Of a stretch of DNA of 64,000 nt, positions 1 to 63,500 are shown in pieces. This stretch comes from Sitta carolinensis (lineage: Eukaryota; Chordata; Aves; Passeriformes; Sittidae), in assembly GCA_032173965.1 (NCBI GenBank), contig CM063284.1, positions 105,834,410 to 105,898,409 of the forward strand. Reading direction: 5' to 3'. The notes under the pieces were generated by a model. It searched no databases, was not told where the DNA came from, and was given only the letters and a program-made list of their open reading frames with translations. Made by a program: the position numbers and the translations under genes. Positions within the stretch are counted from its first letter, which is position 1; each line of letters begins with the position of its first letter.

Positions 1-1625
1 TGAGTGTTTTTTTCTATAAAATTTAGGATGCCATAACAGGCTTTCTAGTAATGTCAGCTGCAAAAGAAAAACTGGCCTTTTAATGAACGTGTTGTTTTTT
101 CTGCTAGGCTTTAGCCATCGGTCTGCTCAGTGCATTAGCACTTCCTGTAATACAAGGAATCTTTCACCCTGATTTTGCCTGGCAGGGAGGAGAGCTTTTG
201 GACTCTCCTGTGCTCTATTCTTAGTGTTCTGAAGAATGTGACAGCAGCTCTTGCATGTGCATCCGTCCTTGTCTCCTTCACAGACAGCTGGCTGTTCCCT
301 GACACGGAGGGCTTGTATTCAGTTGGTGAGACACAGTGCTCCCGGGCACATTCAGTCTCCCTCGTTCCGGGGAATGAATGAGTTTGCCATCTGGGACGGT
401 CGGTGCAGCCCCTTTGTCTGCGGCTGAGCTAAACCCAGCACCTGCCCACCGGGTGGCAGCATCCTGTCGCAGGCCTTCTGCTGCCACGCTGAGCAAGCTC
501 TTTCTCTGGTGTCTCAGGGGATTTGAAGAGCAGCTAAAATCTCATTGTTTTCCTCTGGCTGTCTTCATCATTTTTCCAAAGTGGCAGTACATTCTTCGTA
601 GATCAGGACATACACTGAATTTTCTATTGTTTCTGACTGCTTACCAGTTGCCAAGGGTGGTATTGTGCTCATCAGAGCCTTAATGAGTTGGAAGAGTTCA
701 GAGTTTTCATTTTAATACTTTTGCAGGAGGACAGTCTGTCAGTAAATCTTGGGCATGGGTAAAAGAATTGTTCAAGTATTTGTTTAGTTGTGATTAATTA
801 TGTCATTACCACCACCTGTCCCCTACTTCCTCCCCCATGCCATAGAATATTTTGACTCATTTTGCGGTTTCTGATCTCCTTCCTGACTTATTTTGCACAC
901 AAAAATTCTCTTTGTTCAGTGAGAATTGTTTCATAAGAAACAATGGCAGATGATAGCTATTTGGTATTAAGCATTACACAGGGAGAAAACCTAAAGGAAT
1001 GGAGAATTATAGAAAATCCTCTGGCTTTATGAATAGGAGTTGGTTACCACACTTGGAATTTCTCTTTCTCATAATATGAAATAGTTTTATGAAGGATGAG
1101 CTTGAGAACTTTTCTCTTTAAAAAGAATGTGTTTTTCTCAGTGTAGTATTTTGCTGTCTTTTTTTAAGTAATATCCTCCTGCATATTCTTAATTGAAAAG
1201 TTTTCATTTTACAGAATCTGAGACACAAGTTTTCTTGAAGCTAAATGTGGATTTGTCAAAAAGTGTTGGGAAGAGTGGGCAGCACTGGCAGGCATTAAAT
1301 GATGTTTCCTTACCTGTGTTCACAGAATTCTTTTTTAAAAGGAAAAATAACTTAATAGAACAATGCAGAGGTGCCTTGTGTTACTTCCTGTCTTTGAACT
1401 AAAAACTTCTCATCCTTTATAGCCTCTTATATTTGTAAAAGTTAATAAAGTCTTGAGAATGTCAAGGCTGATAGATTGGAAAGTATTTGAAATTGTGCGC
1501 ATCATGGGACATGTTTTTTGTACACATAATTTTCAGCCTTTCTTAATTAAATATTTCAGTTCTAGTTTCACTGACCTGGAGACTCGTTCACAGAGGACTA
1601 AAGTTGTCTCAATCTCTCTCCGTAG
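1..1625 (+). other. 3' part of MIB1 intron 4
   Basis: This is intronic sequence ending in the acceptor before 1626. I searched for the preceding MIB1 exon, which should encode the bulk of the second MIB/HERC2 domain, and did not find it. Positions about 180-520 are somewhat richer in GC and CpG than the surrounding DNA, but I recognise no element there. The rest is plain AT-rich intron. Confidence 0.85.
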
Positions 1626-51312
<49,687 letters not shown>

Positions 51313-51475
51313 ACAGGAGCCAGGGTCTTTTACTAGGTTGTGAAAGAGTAAGGACACATTGATGGTTTAAACCTCTATAAGTTTGAAAGGCAGTAAAGGG
51401 TTCTGATGAAAACATTTCTAATACTGTAGCTCAGGTTCATTACCTAGCAATTGTTTAAAGACTGCGAACACACCA

Positions 51476-51481
51476 AATAAA
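51476..51481 (+). terminator. Proximal polyadenylation signal candidate
   Basis: AATAAA 164 nt after the stop. Downstream sequence is not strongly GT-rich, so use is uncertain. Confidence 0.3.
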
Positions 51482-52991
51482 AGAAACAGTATATGAAAAG
51501 TCAGCTTGTAGCTTTACTCCTGAAAAACATCTAAGCCTAATGCTAATTTAAGGCAGTCTTTTTTTCATTTTGTTTCTGTCTTCTTCTTCCCCGTAAAGTT
51601 TAAAGGGACAATCTTATTTTTGTTTTATTCATGTGTATCATGTATGTATCAGATGTCAAGTGATGTAAGGGAATTTTTTTTTTATATTGTCAGTTACTAC
51701 CAAACATAAATATTTAAGATTTTTTTTTCTTAATGTTTTTCTGGAGAATGTCAACATTTCCTGTGACAGTTCTGATTCTCAATCATTTCTGTCTTGAAAT
51801 ATACAGTCATGAAAAATCAGTACAAAATATGTGCACAGTAGTAATAAATATACTATTCCCATAAGGTCATGCCTCAGAACACAATGTTAAGGTAATTCTG
51901 TCTTTATCATGCCCTTTGTTCCCAAGGATGGGTTCTGTAGGAAACAGCAAAAAGAAAAATTTGTTTTATAATCATTATGTTTCCAAAACTGCACTTTAGT
52001 CTAACAGTTCAAGCTACGTAAGTTAAATAGTGAGCTTAATAATTCTGCTGATTAGTTGACTTTGCATGGAATTGCTTTTAGCTTGAGTGGAAAGGAGAAC
52101 ATTTGAGCAGTGGGTCAGTTTTCCCTTTTAGATGAGTGAATTTGATCTGTTGTGTAGGAACATATACATGCAGAGCTGTTTAAAAATTGTGGGTCTGTGA
52201 ATTTAGAGAAAATAGATTTTACAAAATTTCCTTTGTTTTTAAGTGAATTTTTATTGTCTTCAGGCAAACAGTGCCAACAGCTAAAGAGAATATTTAATAT
52301 TGATTATTCATCTAAGTAGGGTGGTAACATCAGAACTTACCTGTGAGCATTACTGAGTCATACTGCAAATGAAGATATTGCTTACTGAACAGTGAATTTT
52401 GTGAGCTGTTCCTAGTTGAGCTGAAATTGCCTGAAGGAGTTTGTTGACACTGAAGACAACAGAGCTGTTCCTCCTGACCCCCAAAATGCTACTGTTAGGG
52501 ACTGCAAACTATTAACATTTTGAAAACAAATGCATCCTTTCATCCTTTTTGGTGGTAGAAAATACACTGACTTAAGGATCTCTTGTAGATAAAAGGAATC
52601 TCTGCTTACTCCTAAGTGATTCAACAATTTTCTGAGCACGTAGTTCATGTAGCCCTTTGCCATTGTGCAGACTTCATTTGGGCGTGCTCTTGCAGAACAT
52701 GAAAGAAATCCATGCTGGAGTCACTTAGGTGCCTTACTTGCAGCTAAGATGAATTTGTAATTGAATTCTCATTACATGTGTCTAAAACGTGGACAAAAGG
52801 ATAGTTCAGGGAAAGATCCAAGTAAGGATAAAGATATAATTGTGCTCTTTTCAGACAAATCAATCTGTCTTCTGAAACTTAAGTTGATATGCTTGAACTG
52901 TGCAAATGTTGGCAAATGTCTCAGAAGACTGTTACTAATAAACTGTAATGTAAAGACAGACAAACCTTTAAGCAATAAGATTTAAACACTG

Positions 52992-52997
52992 AATAAA
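52992..52997 (+). terminator. Intermediate polyadenylation signal candidate
   Basis: AATAAA about 1.7 kb after the stop, followed within 40 nt by the GT-rich tgatgtattggaaaagtgta. It could yield a short 3' UTR form. Confidence 0.4.
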
Positions 52998-55900
52998 GTT
53001 TTCCAGAAACAAGTACAGTGATGTATTGGAAAAGTGTATGTAGAGTGGCTTTTAACTCCATGAAGCAATGTAGTACACGGCCTTACAGTAGCCATCTTTA
53101 ATCCTCACCTAGCATTCCAAATGTTTGACAGTATTTTCAGTGTTTTTTTGTTAGACACAATCACAGTCTGGAGTCACTGTAGTAGTCTGGTTTATTTTGT
53201 ATACTAATGGTCATATCTTCTCAGATATGCATCTGTATTCAATCATATATGCATATGTATGCAATCTGCATCTGTGTTCTTGACCAAATGAAGCAGACTT
53301 CCCTTTTTTTTCTTCTTATTCTATTCTATTCTAAAATACCAAAATTTCAAGAAGTTTTGGAAAGTTTGTGATATAAGGCCTTTTTTTTAGTTCAGCATTT
53401 TGGTAGCTCCACTAGAACTTTCTCATGCAGCTGAGTGTTCATTGCAATTTTCATTTGGCCAGTACGCACGTTACTGAGGTTTTTGGTTTGGTTTCTTGGG
53501 GTTTTTTTGGTAGCATGTTTTACAGCTGAACTTTTTATAGTAGGCTTCAGTTTCTTATCAGGCTTCCCCTGGAAATACTTCTGTAATAGGATGTGCCATT
53601 TGATGATCCGTTCTGAGTTTTAGCCTGTCATGCATCAGATTTGTACCTTCATTTCCTCTGTCTCTGGCAGACATATTTTGTCCTCTTAATTCTCCAAGGG
53701 GACCTCTGCAAACTTGTCTGGACAGATGCAGGCTGGATTTCTTGATAAGGCAACTCAAAACTGAAACTTCAATATAGCAGTTTGCATTTTCCTAATTCAT
53801 TTTTTGCTGGAACAAGTCAGAATTACTTGAAAGTGTTCCAGCTTAGCATCAGTTGAATAATTCAGCTGAGTTAGAACAGATCTGAAGCATCCTGGGTAGG
53901 AAACTGGATGTAAGATGTAAGTTACTGTTTAACACCCTCAGTACTTGAATACCATCACAGTCCTATGGAAATGGAGGCTGAAGGTATTGCTGTAGGAGCA
54001 GCTTTAGTATCCTTTGCTGCAATCACAGCAGATGTATGTGACTGCATAGGAGTTTGTGATTGGACTTATTCAACAATTTTGTGTGCCAGCTGAAACGGAA
54101 GTATCTCAGCTTGATGCTATTTCGGTGCCAAGAAAAACTAGGAAAGCTAACCAAGGTGTTTGAATTATTTATATAGGTCTCTTATTGACAGGAGGAAGAG
54201 CTGTATCTTGCCTGGACATGGCGATACAGTTTGCCTTTCAAAAAACTTAATGAAGAAAAATGCTTGCAAATTCAGTATCATTTATGGAAATTAATATTTA
54301 TATTCAGACCCTCTCTTTGCATTCAGATGCAGAAGGTAAACTAGTGTTGTTGAGGAACCCAGTAAGCTTGTTCACTTTATTCTGTTGTTATCTGTGCAAT
54401 GTGTACAGAATTCGAACGTTTAATTGGATAGCACATATTTGAAGGATGAGAAGTCCACTTGAAAGCCAAAGGGCATCATAACAAGTAGTAGAGTTAAGGA
54501 AATATCACTGTGCATCTGTCTTCAGGAAAAGATTAAAGTCTGAATTTCATCTGAACAAAGTGAAAATTAAAAAAACCAATAAGGCATTTATCTCTTGTAA
54601 AATTGTAGAAAGTAAGAGTTGTAAGGTTTGTTATGTCTATTCCCCAGCATTTAATAGCAATTTTGAAATTAAGTGGAATGAAATATCTCCATTTGTTTCT
54701 TGAAACAAGTAAGAAGACATCTAAAAATATATATTGTTCAGTGTGAGGTATGCTCAGATGTTTAAGTGAAATACTTTCTTTTCCATTCATTAAGAAACGT
54801 AAACAGTCATATCACTAAACAGTTATTTAAAGTGTAAAGACAACCTAAGAGGTTAACAGAATAAACTTAATAGTTGTAGATTGTTAACTTTTAACTACCT
54901 TGGACTTTTTTTTCCCCTCAAAACTTCTTGTATCATCACTTATGTGGCCCAAGATTATATGGCACTTCTCAAAATCTGGGCTGCTGTTACTTACTTTCCT
55001 TTTGTTGGATTACTGTGTATTCATATGTTGGGGTTTGGAGAAATCTCTTTTTTGTGAAGTGAATATTAAAAACTACACTGGTCAGATAACAAACAAGTTA
55101 CTTTGTAAATGTGAAAGTTTGATTAGAAGGTGGTGTTCTTAACTTGGACTGGGTGAGAATATAGCAGATTTGCACAAGTACTTGTGCCTTGTTAGCATAG
55201 TCTTACAATTGGTATTTTAGCTTCTTTTAAAGACATGACATGGTCTTTTAAAAATAATTAAGTACTTATTGTGTAGATATTTTCTAGAGATTAAGGTTTA
55301 TGTATGTAATTATCTTTAGCAGTATTAATTGCAGTTAGTGTAAGCACTAAATTGTTTGAAGAAGCTGCTTTCAGCTAGTGATCTGAGCTTCCTCTACAAA
55401 ACTAATTGTCAGAAATTTAATTTTATTCTTCCAGTAGCAGCTGGTGAACCGAAGAGCCTATCCTGTTCTTTGTGCTGCATGGGTCAAGTTTTCACTTAAA
55501 AAAACCAAACCCCAACAACACTACAGTCTAACCTTTAGCAGTGCTACCTCCTTTCTGTCAAAGTGCTGAATTTTTCTCTAGCTGTTCATTGTCTTTGGGA
55601 AGGGATGGGGAATGCATCGCTTTTCTTTTGCTTCATCAGTTTTGATGCCTGAATACATTGCAGAGGGTTTTTATTTTGTAAAATTACCATGTAAACTGCA
55701 AACAATAGCAGTGTGTGATTTGCCACAAAGTACATTGTATACCTGTGTATAAGTTGCATAATTCATACTGTTGTCTTTTTGTGCATTTCATAACTTGTTT
55801 GTGTTGACAAAGCTTAACTGTTGTCTGCAGAAGCTTTAGTATGTGCCATTTTTATAGCTAAGCCTGTGGTAAATACACAAGTTCTGTCTCAGGGCTTTTT

Positions 55901-57516
55901 AACAACTTAAACACATTCACAATATTCTTCAGCACATCTTGGAGAATACTAGAGATTTAATGACTGTACAGTGCCTTGATAGAACTATTGAATGGGCAGC
56001 AGCCATAGGGTCTTCACAGAATGCAAGTATCTTTTCAATCCAGTTAATGAGTTGACTTTAATATAGTTGTAATGCCCTTGCCATGGATTTATAAACTTGT
56101 ATATACTTTCTGTAAAGGAAAATTGGCAAATTTAGATATTGTTAAGCTTTCTGAAAGCTGTTTAAATATTGCACTGGTCATGAGGATCTGAAAGGCATAA
56201 TATACAAATTTACAGAAGCAGCTTTTGTGTCAAAGACAGCTGAGAAAGTTTTCTGTATGTGACATTTTTAGTGTGAGGGAGAGGTCCTTGTATAACATGT
56301 AAAAGTACCTGCTTTACTCTAATCTAATAAATCTTTTGTAAGTGAGAGAAATAACCAACAACAAATCAGTGTTTGCATGCCATTTCATAGTTAGAAAACA
56401 TTGTGTCATTTTGAGCTTCTAGGAAATATTTAATTTGTCCCAAACCTAGTGTCTTTATGAATGCAAACTATTCATGTTAGAAAATAGGTTTTATTGAATC
56501 ACAACAAACATTTTTGCTTTTGTTGAAACTAACTTTGTATTTTTTGTAAACTGTAGATTTTGACATGACTGTTTATTGGAGAAATTTAAGGTTGCCTGTG
56601 TGAATGTAGTGTATTTCTGTATGCAGATAGCATTATATAATTGCTTACTTTAAAATTGCTTAGCAAGGTCTAAGCTTTTCAAAGGAAATGCTGATGTACT
56701 GTATGGTTAGTAAAACTTGTCATATAAGATGTATACTGACTTTTTCAAGAGCTTTGATTTAAAAGTATAGGTGGACTGAATTAATACTGATTTTTTTGCA
56801 CACAACAAAAAAAAAAGAAAAAGGGGTGGTGGCTCATTTGTCTTCCTCCTTCTTAGTTGTAATGACGTTAGATGTCACCATGGAATTAGAAAATTGTATA
56901 TCTGAAAAAATATTTGCAAACTTGGTTACTTGTTGGTATACAATGTATAAAGGTGCACCAGACTTTATTGAGAAATTTTGCAGTCCAAAGTTCATAAAAA
57001 ACCTGGTTCTTTTATAATATGTTCCTGAAGAATGAGTTTGTGGAAGCATCAGAAGTGCTATGTGCCTTTGAATCTCCAAGGTACTCGAACATTGTTCAAG
57101 CAGCACAGTAGAAGTTCGAAGGGTGGATTATGTTGTAACAACAGGAAGGTTGATTTAAAATGATCTCTGGATTATGTGCAAATTTTTCTGTAAATATGCA
57201 GTTCATAGTACTGTTCTACTGACCAGAGTTGCTGTTAAGTGTATGTTAGACTCTGTGTTTACTTGTAATTGAATGGCCTTTACAGATCTGGCTATGTGAA
57301 TGTGATCATTTAAACATCTCCTGCCAGATACAGTAACTTCCATATTCTGAGACAACAGATGCTGCATCATAGTTTGTACTTTTAGGATTCAATTTAATGG
57401 ATGCATTTGTAAAAAAACAAAACGTCTGTGTAATCAAAGGCAACAAAACCAACCAGACTTATATGGCTTAGTGTTTTTATTTGTCCTAGTGTACAGGTGA
57501 AAAAAGGAACTGACAG

Positions 57517-57522
57517 AATAAA
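57517..57522 (+). terminator. Distal polyadenylation signal candidate of MIB1
   Basis: AATAAA followed by a GT/T-rich element within 30 nt. It is the best canonical arrangement I see, about 6.2 kb after the stop. Confidence 0.5.
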
Positions 57523-57545
57523 AAGTTTGTTGCTCTCTTTCTCAG

Positions 57546-60500
57546 TATCTTTTCATTTTTCAAGTTTCTTCAGCCTTGGTTTATATGACAGGTCTGTATA
57601 AAAACCTAGTGTTTTCAAATACTTTTGAAAAAACTATTTTAAAAATCATTGATGCAAATTGTTGAAATACATTTGAAGTAGCCTCTTATTCTTTTCTTTG
57701 GGATTTACAAGCTGTTCACATATTTCCCCTTATGCATTCATTGAATGTGATGGGAGCAGTGCTGGTGCTGGTTCAAGACTATCTCTGTGGTCTCAGGGGT
57801 TTCAAACCCCCACTATTGATTACAGTGGAGGCTGCAGGTTTTGCTAGAGTTGGGTATTGATGGGTTTAGATTTTGAGAAGACTGTTTCATACTGGACAAT
57901 ATAAATGATTATAATAATTTTATAATTTAAATATTGTATAATGCAGTTACTTTCTGTACAGTGCACGTTGCAGTTCTAAGTCATTCCAATTATATCCCAT
58001 ATACATTCATCTGTTTTTGGTGGGATTTACTTTGGATTTGACATGAATCAAATGCAAAGGGTGATTCTTCAAGGGTGTGTCTTTCATTTAGGGAGTAAAG
58101 ATTAGGAGTAGTATTGGAATAAAAAACATTAGCCTTCCTTTTCAGACTTGGTTTTCCACCACAAGGAAAGGAAATATAAGTCATTAGAAATAAAATCATT
58201 GAAGTTCTTGTGCTTTGTGCAGCCCTGCTCATGATGGTGACATGCTCTGGAAAACTTTTGCTTTCAAGAGTGAATCATACCAACTTTTCTTGATACTTAC
58301 CAGTAGGTTTTGGCTGAAAAATACTTCAGGGTTTTAAATAGTTTGTTCCTTTTCAGGAGAGTAGTATGTCCTTGCTTTCCAGGAGATACTAAGGTGGAGT
58401 TTTTTTCTAGTTTTTAGCAAGTGATGCTGTGATGGATTAAAATAGTTCTAAGCTACATTATAAATTGATAACTGTGCCAACTGGCAATGCATAAATTTTG
58501 GTCTTCAACAATGCAAGACTTTCAGTTCTGGGAAGGTCATTGCAGTATCTACTACAATTAGGATTTATTGACACATATGTGACCGCCTGAAAAAGCTAAT
58601 AAACCTTAATTTGTGTAAAATTGCCTAAAATTGTGAAAATACACTTGTGGGACTATAGTGACCTCTTGCAACGTTAACACTGTTTCATTGAATTTTCCGT
58701 AGAAATAAATATCTGGGGGGTAAGGAGAGAGTTAATTCTGAGCAGATTTTCTCACTGACATGTCTGCATCCTAAACTGTGTGATTATTTCTCCCACAAGG
58801 GGTCAGTAGCACCGTCTATCTGGCACAGGTTTTTATTACAATATAAGCAGAAAGCAAACAAGGGATAAGGATAATGATGATTGCATTAATATGTGGGTGG
58901 ACCAAACCTCACTTGTCTCCTTCTTCAAGCAGGCTAAGTATAATTAGGTTATTTGCTGACTTCAGTAAGCACCATATTCTATCCTCTGACTCTCATGTGA
59001 CATGAACATTGCTACTATTGATTAGGGCAAAGTTCCAGTGGAGTGTTTGCCTTTAGCTCTAGTTGAAAGTATTCATTTAGTCAAGCTTTTTTTCAAAAGC
59101 ATGCAGTTGGAGCAGATAAACTATATGAAAGAGCTTGTCCAGTGGGCAGGGGAAAAGAATTCTTCTGTGAGTGTCCCACATATTCTTAATGATAACCACA
59201 GTCTCCCTAGATGGCTGGAGCTGATTAATATTTTCCCCTCTATAGTAAAACAGCTTATAGTTAAATATGCTTTGAAGCCTATCAGACTGCTCAGTGGAAG
59301 GAATGTCCAGCTTCTCAAGGCTTCCCTGAGTATGCAAGTTACTTGAAGGCCAGAAGTTTGAAGTAACTTGTAATCTTTCTCCTAAGAGGCTGAACAGACC
59401 AGAGAGCTATTCCTTCAACAAAAATTTCCATCCCTTGTAGCAAAGTCATATTTCACAAATAGGAATCTTGAGATGGTCAGTGTCATTCAGGCAACAGGTT
59501 CTTATTTGTGTTGAATTTAACAAGGAGCCTTCCTTACCTTTGTGTTTTCAACTGTTATTACTCTCTCTGTCATGTCTGTTGTGGGGTTTGTATTTCATGT
59601 CCTCAGTGCTTCTGTCCCCGCTGCTGGAATCCTCCATTTCAGATCTTTCTTTGTATTTTTGATAGCAGAACTGTGTCTCTTCCTTCTTGGTATGTCCCTT
59701 CTGAATGTCCTGTTTTCTTTTACACTTGAGGTTGACATAAGCTTAGTGAAGCCCTGTCCTTGTGGGCTACCTAACTCCACTTTGAATTTCATGTACTGGC
59801 AGGAGAAATTCCTGAATTTGGTCTTGGCATAATTTCACATCAATTTGACATCTCTTATTTCTCTCCATTGGTGATGTAAGAAAGACATTTTGTCTACCAC
59901 CTGAGGAAAAGGTAGGGCCACTTCTGATCTCAGCCATGTGAGGAAATTCAGAAGTAAATGTTTCAAGGTTGTTTGGCTTTGGTGATGTCTTTTTGTTCTA
60001 TAGGCCACCTGTAATTTTCATTCTTACTGTATCCTGGGTTTAGTTTTTGGTGACAGGTTAAGGGTTTCTTTTCAAAGAAACTTAAAGGCAACTAGAAGAG
60101 AGAAACTTCCATCTAGAGTGTCTTGAGCACTTTTGTTGCTTGGAGGAAGTTCAGTAGGATTGTTTGCAAAGAGAAGGGATCTGGTTTTGGACTTCCTGCT
60201 GCCTCCATAAAAAATTAGGAAAAGCATTCCATCTCTGAGTAAAGTAAATCTGAAACCATATTCCATGTAATACTTTTCTGCTAAGAATTCATAACCACTG
60301 CTGTGTGTATACCCTACAATTGTAAGGTATCACGATGTTTTATATGAAAGCTATGTATAACTAAATAGCATTTATTTCCCTATGGCCATAGATTGTTGGC
60401 TTTGAAATACAATACTATTATTCTTCCTCTCTTCTACTGTGATGAGGCCTGTAAAATAAAGATTACTTCAGGTCTATCCAGAGAAGGTGGCTTTTCTTAA

Positions 60501-63500
60501 CACAGAGGCCCTAGTTAAGCTGTTTGTGGTACAGCCATACAATTTAAAGCATCATGCTCTAGTTTTTCGTCTGTTTTTCTGATTTATAGCACATGGCACT
60601 TAAAACACCTAATTTATATTGGTGTTGGGTTTTGGTCAGGTGATTCTGATTCTGTGTGGTTGTTGTCCTCTGAAACTGTGTTCTCCCACCATTTCATGTA
60701 GATGACATGGAGTCTGGAAGCACCACACTCTTGTTGAAATAGAGAAGTGTGTTAGAGTAAGGGCATGGGGAAACCTAAAGCTAAAATACAGTTGTAGACT
60801 TAGGTCGTCTGGAGTTTATGAGGGGAGGAAGTCAGATGGTAATTTGACAGAGAGAAGAGTGATCTACTAAAACTGAGTTTTAAATTCTTCTGTACCCTCT
60901 CTGGAGAGCCTGTAACATGGATACATTGAGTCCTGCTGTAACCCTGCCATGTCCCACCACCCTGGATAGGTCCCTCCATACCAAATCTCCCTGGAGGAAT
61001 ATGTCTTATAATTATACTGAAACTATTCCACCCATGGAGAAAGAAGGTATGGGAGTTGCAAGCCAGTCCCTAGTGCAAAAGTGGATCTGCTCTATTTAGC
61101 ACAATTCTCTTCCCATGGCACACACAGAGGATATAAAGGAGTAAGTGGTCTTGGATTTTCTGTGTACTGTGGCTGTCTGCACCCAGGCAACAGCATAAAG
61201 GAGCTGCTGCAAATCAACTGCTCAGTAATGAGCTGTGTGAGGTGCTTGCCCTGCAGCAAACAGAAGTCGGGAGCCACTTAGGCTTTTAAAGTGTTGCAGC
61301 CAAGTAGGGCTGAGTAGGCCAAGCCCTCTGGGCATCTACTTATCCTGAGCTGACATTGCTTTATTGGTAAGTGGCATGGGAATGAAATAGATTTGAAAAG
61401 CATATCTTCATTAGCAAGATTGGGATACCAGACATTTAATTTTAGGTGTTATCTGCTGAGCTTATTCAAATGGTGACATGAAGATTAGGCAAGCAGTTGT
61501 TGAGCACTCCAGGAAAGGTTAGTCATTGGCCTTTGTAGGAGTTTCTCAACTTTGAGGACATAGTCAAATAGTCCTCGGGAAAGAAAAGAAGCAACTAGCA
61601 GGAGTGTTTCAGAAGAGATATCCTTTTTTTTGGTTGGTTGGTTGGCTTTTGGTTAGTTTTGGGTTTTTTTGTTCTCACCCACTACTAGATGGCAACTGTG
61701 CCTGGTTTTTCATTTTTCATGCCAATTTTCATTTAGCTAAAAATGCTGCCATAGTTGCTACTTGCCATCTGGATTTGTCAAAATCAAACATATATCCCAT
61801 GTGTCTGTTCCAGCTGTTCCTGACCATCATACACCATACATCTCCCCAGCACATCCTTCCAAGGGTATGAGTGTACACTTGTGGGGTTATAGGAGAGCTA
61901 GTGTTCCAGGGAAAGGAAAGGAATTTAATGTTGATTTGGTCTGATCTTTTTCTTTCTGACCATCTTCAATTATCAAATGTTGAGATTCCTTTGTTTTTCA
62001 CATGGCATTTAATTTTGAGAGGAAGTCAATGGGGGCACCATTGCCGTGTCTTGAATCTTGGATTTGGCCGTCCTTTCCTACAAAATGAGGCCTGCTGTCC
62101 TAAGATTGGTTGTTTTATGATGTACAGGTATTTAAGCACTAAGCTAGCCAGCTCTGCTCATAAGAATATTAGTAGAGATGGCTTGGAGCTGGCAGGTTTT
62201 TCTAGGAAGATAAGGAAGGGCTTAACACATCCTAGCTTAAGCTCTTGTCACAGCTGAATGCTAAATGCTGTGTGACCTGCAGTGTCTGAAGGGTAGATCT
62301 AGATTAAGACATCTTCATGGCACAGTGCTGTGTCCATAAGAGCTAGTAGTGAGAGCAGAAGTGCACTGCATCCATGATAACATAATATTTTCTATGAGTT
62401 GGTACCTCTGGCTTTTCTGGAAGGGTAGGTAGCCTGAGATGAGGTCAATAGGTACCCTGGGGAACTGGGACATAAATCACTGGGTGGTGCTTAGTACTCT
62501 TAGCCCAAAACTCTAGAACAGGCTTGTATATCTGTGGATTAGCTGTCAGGGAGCTAGAAACAAGAGAATCTGTAAGACACCAGTTTTTCCACGTTGTGTG
62601 AAAAGCGTCCTTCCCTGTGCTTTATTAATTTTCTTCCTCCTGATATGGAAAGAATGAAGGAAGCTAACAAACGTAGTTTGTTTTGCTGCGAACTGTGTAT
62701 ATGCAGCATTGAACATCTCCTTAGATAGCTTTGAGTGTGGACAGGCAAAAAAAAAAAGGGAGAGGAAGGAGGACAGAGAGGCCTTTAATGATGTGTTATG
62801 TTATTGATGGAATTTCTAACCCAGAGAACTGCCTGCCTTGGAGCTGTGGGCAGTGTTACCCACAGTTACTGCTTGCTTGTGCATAGTTAATTTTTGTTTT
62901 ATAGTTCAAGAAAGATAAAGTGGTGTCTCTGCTAAGCGTGGTCACTGGCTGGGAAGAGCAGCCTGGTTCTGCTGAGCACAGCTGCCAAAACTGGAGCAAG
63001 CCAAGGGAGAGCAGTTCTTTTGTCAGGGACAGAAATGTGCTCTGACACAGTTTTCTTATCAAAGGGAAGGATTTTTCACTTCAGGAGGAAGTTTGGCTGG
63101 GAAGGCATTGGATAACTTTTATTTTTTTCAGCTCTGCGGGAAGTCCTGTATAAATGTGTTTTCCATGAATGTAATAGTTCTGCTTCTGACTCTCTGGAGA
63201 GAACATTAGTGTTGTATATGCGGGAAATAACACAAGGGTGACTAAAATATTTTTAATCTGAGTAAGTCAGCAAACATACTTTGCGTGCTCACAGCCAGGA
63301 GCCATTTGCTCTTGGCTCATGCCATGGAGCAGGCAAAGGGTAGTTCTGTATTTTTTCTAATTTTTTATTCTAAGTATTTCTGAAATTTCCCTTGATCCAT
63401 TCCAAGCCATCATGTTGTAGTTATATTAAAACTCAGCCTTTTCTTCTGGTAAATACCTTGTGTTAGAGGAGTGATTTGTTTGTGTTCCAGCTTAAACTTG

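Larger units (their letters stand above)
51313..57545 (+). other. MIB1: MIB1 3' UTR (long form), end inferred
   Basis: No ORF of note follows the stop and the sequence is AT-rich with several AATAAA signals, fitting the long 3' UTR that MIB1 has in other vertebrates. The far end is set by AATAAA at 57517-57522 followed by a GT/T-rich stretch (gtttgttgctctctttctc). Two Pumilio-type TGTANATA motifs lie near that end: TGTATATA at 56098-56105 and TGTAAATA at 57189-57196. No splice or repeat structure is evident. Confidence 0.55.

Noticed and set aside
61871..62257. 128-codon + strand open frame
   Set aside because: No domain, no coding-like context; treated as chance.
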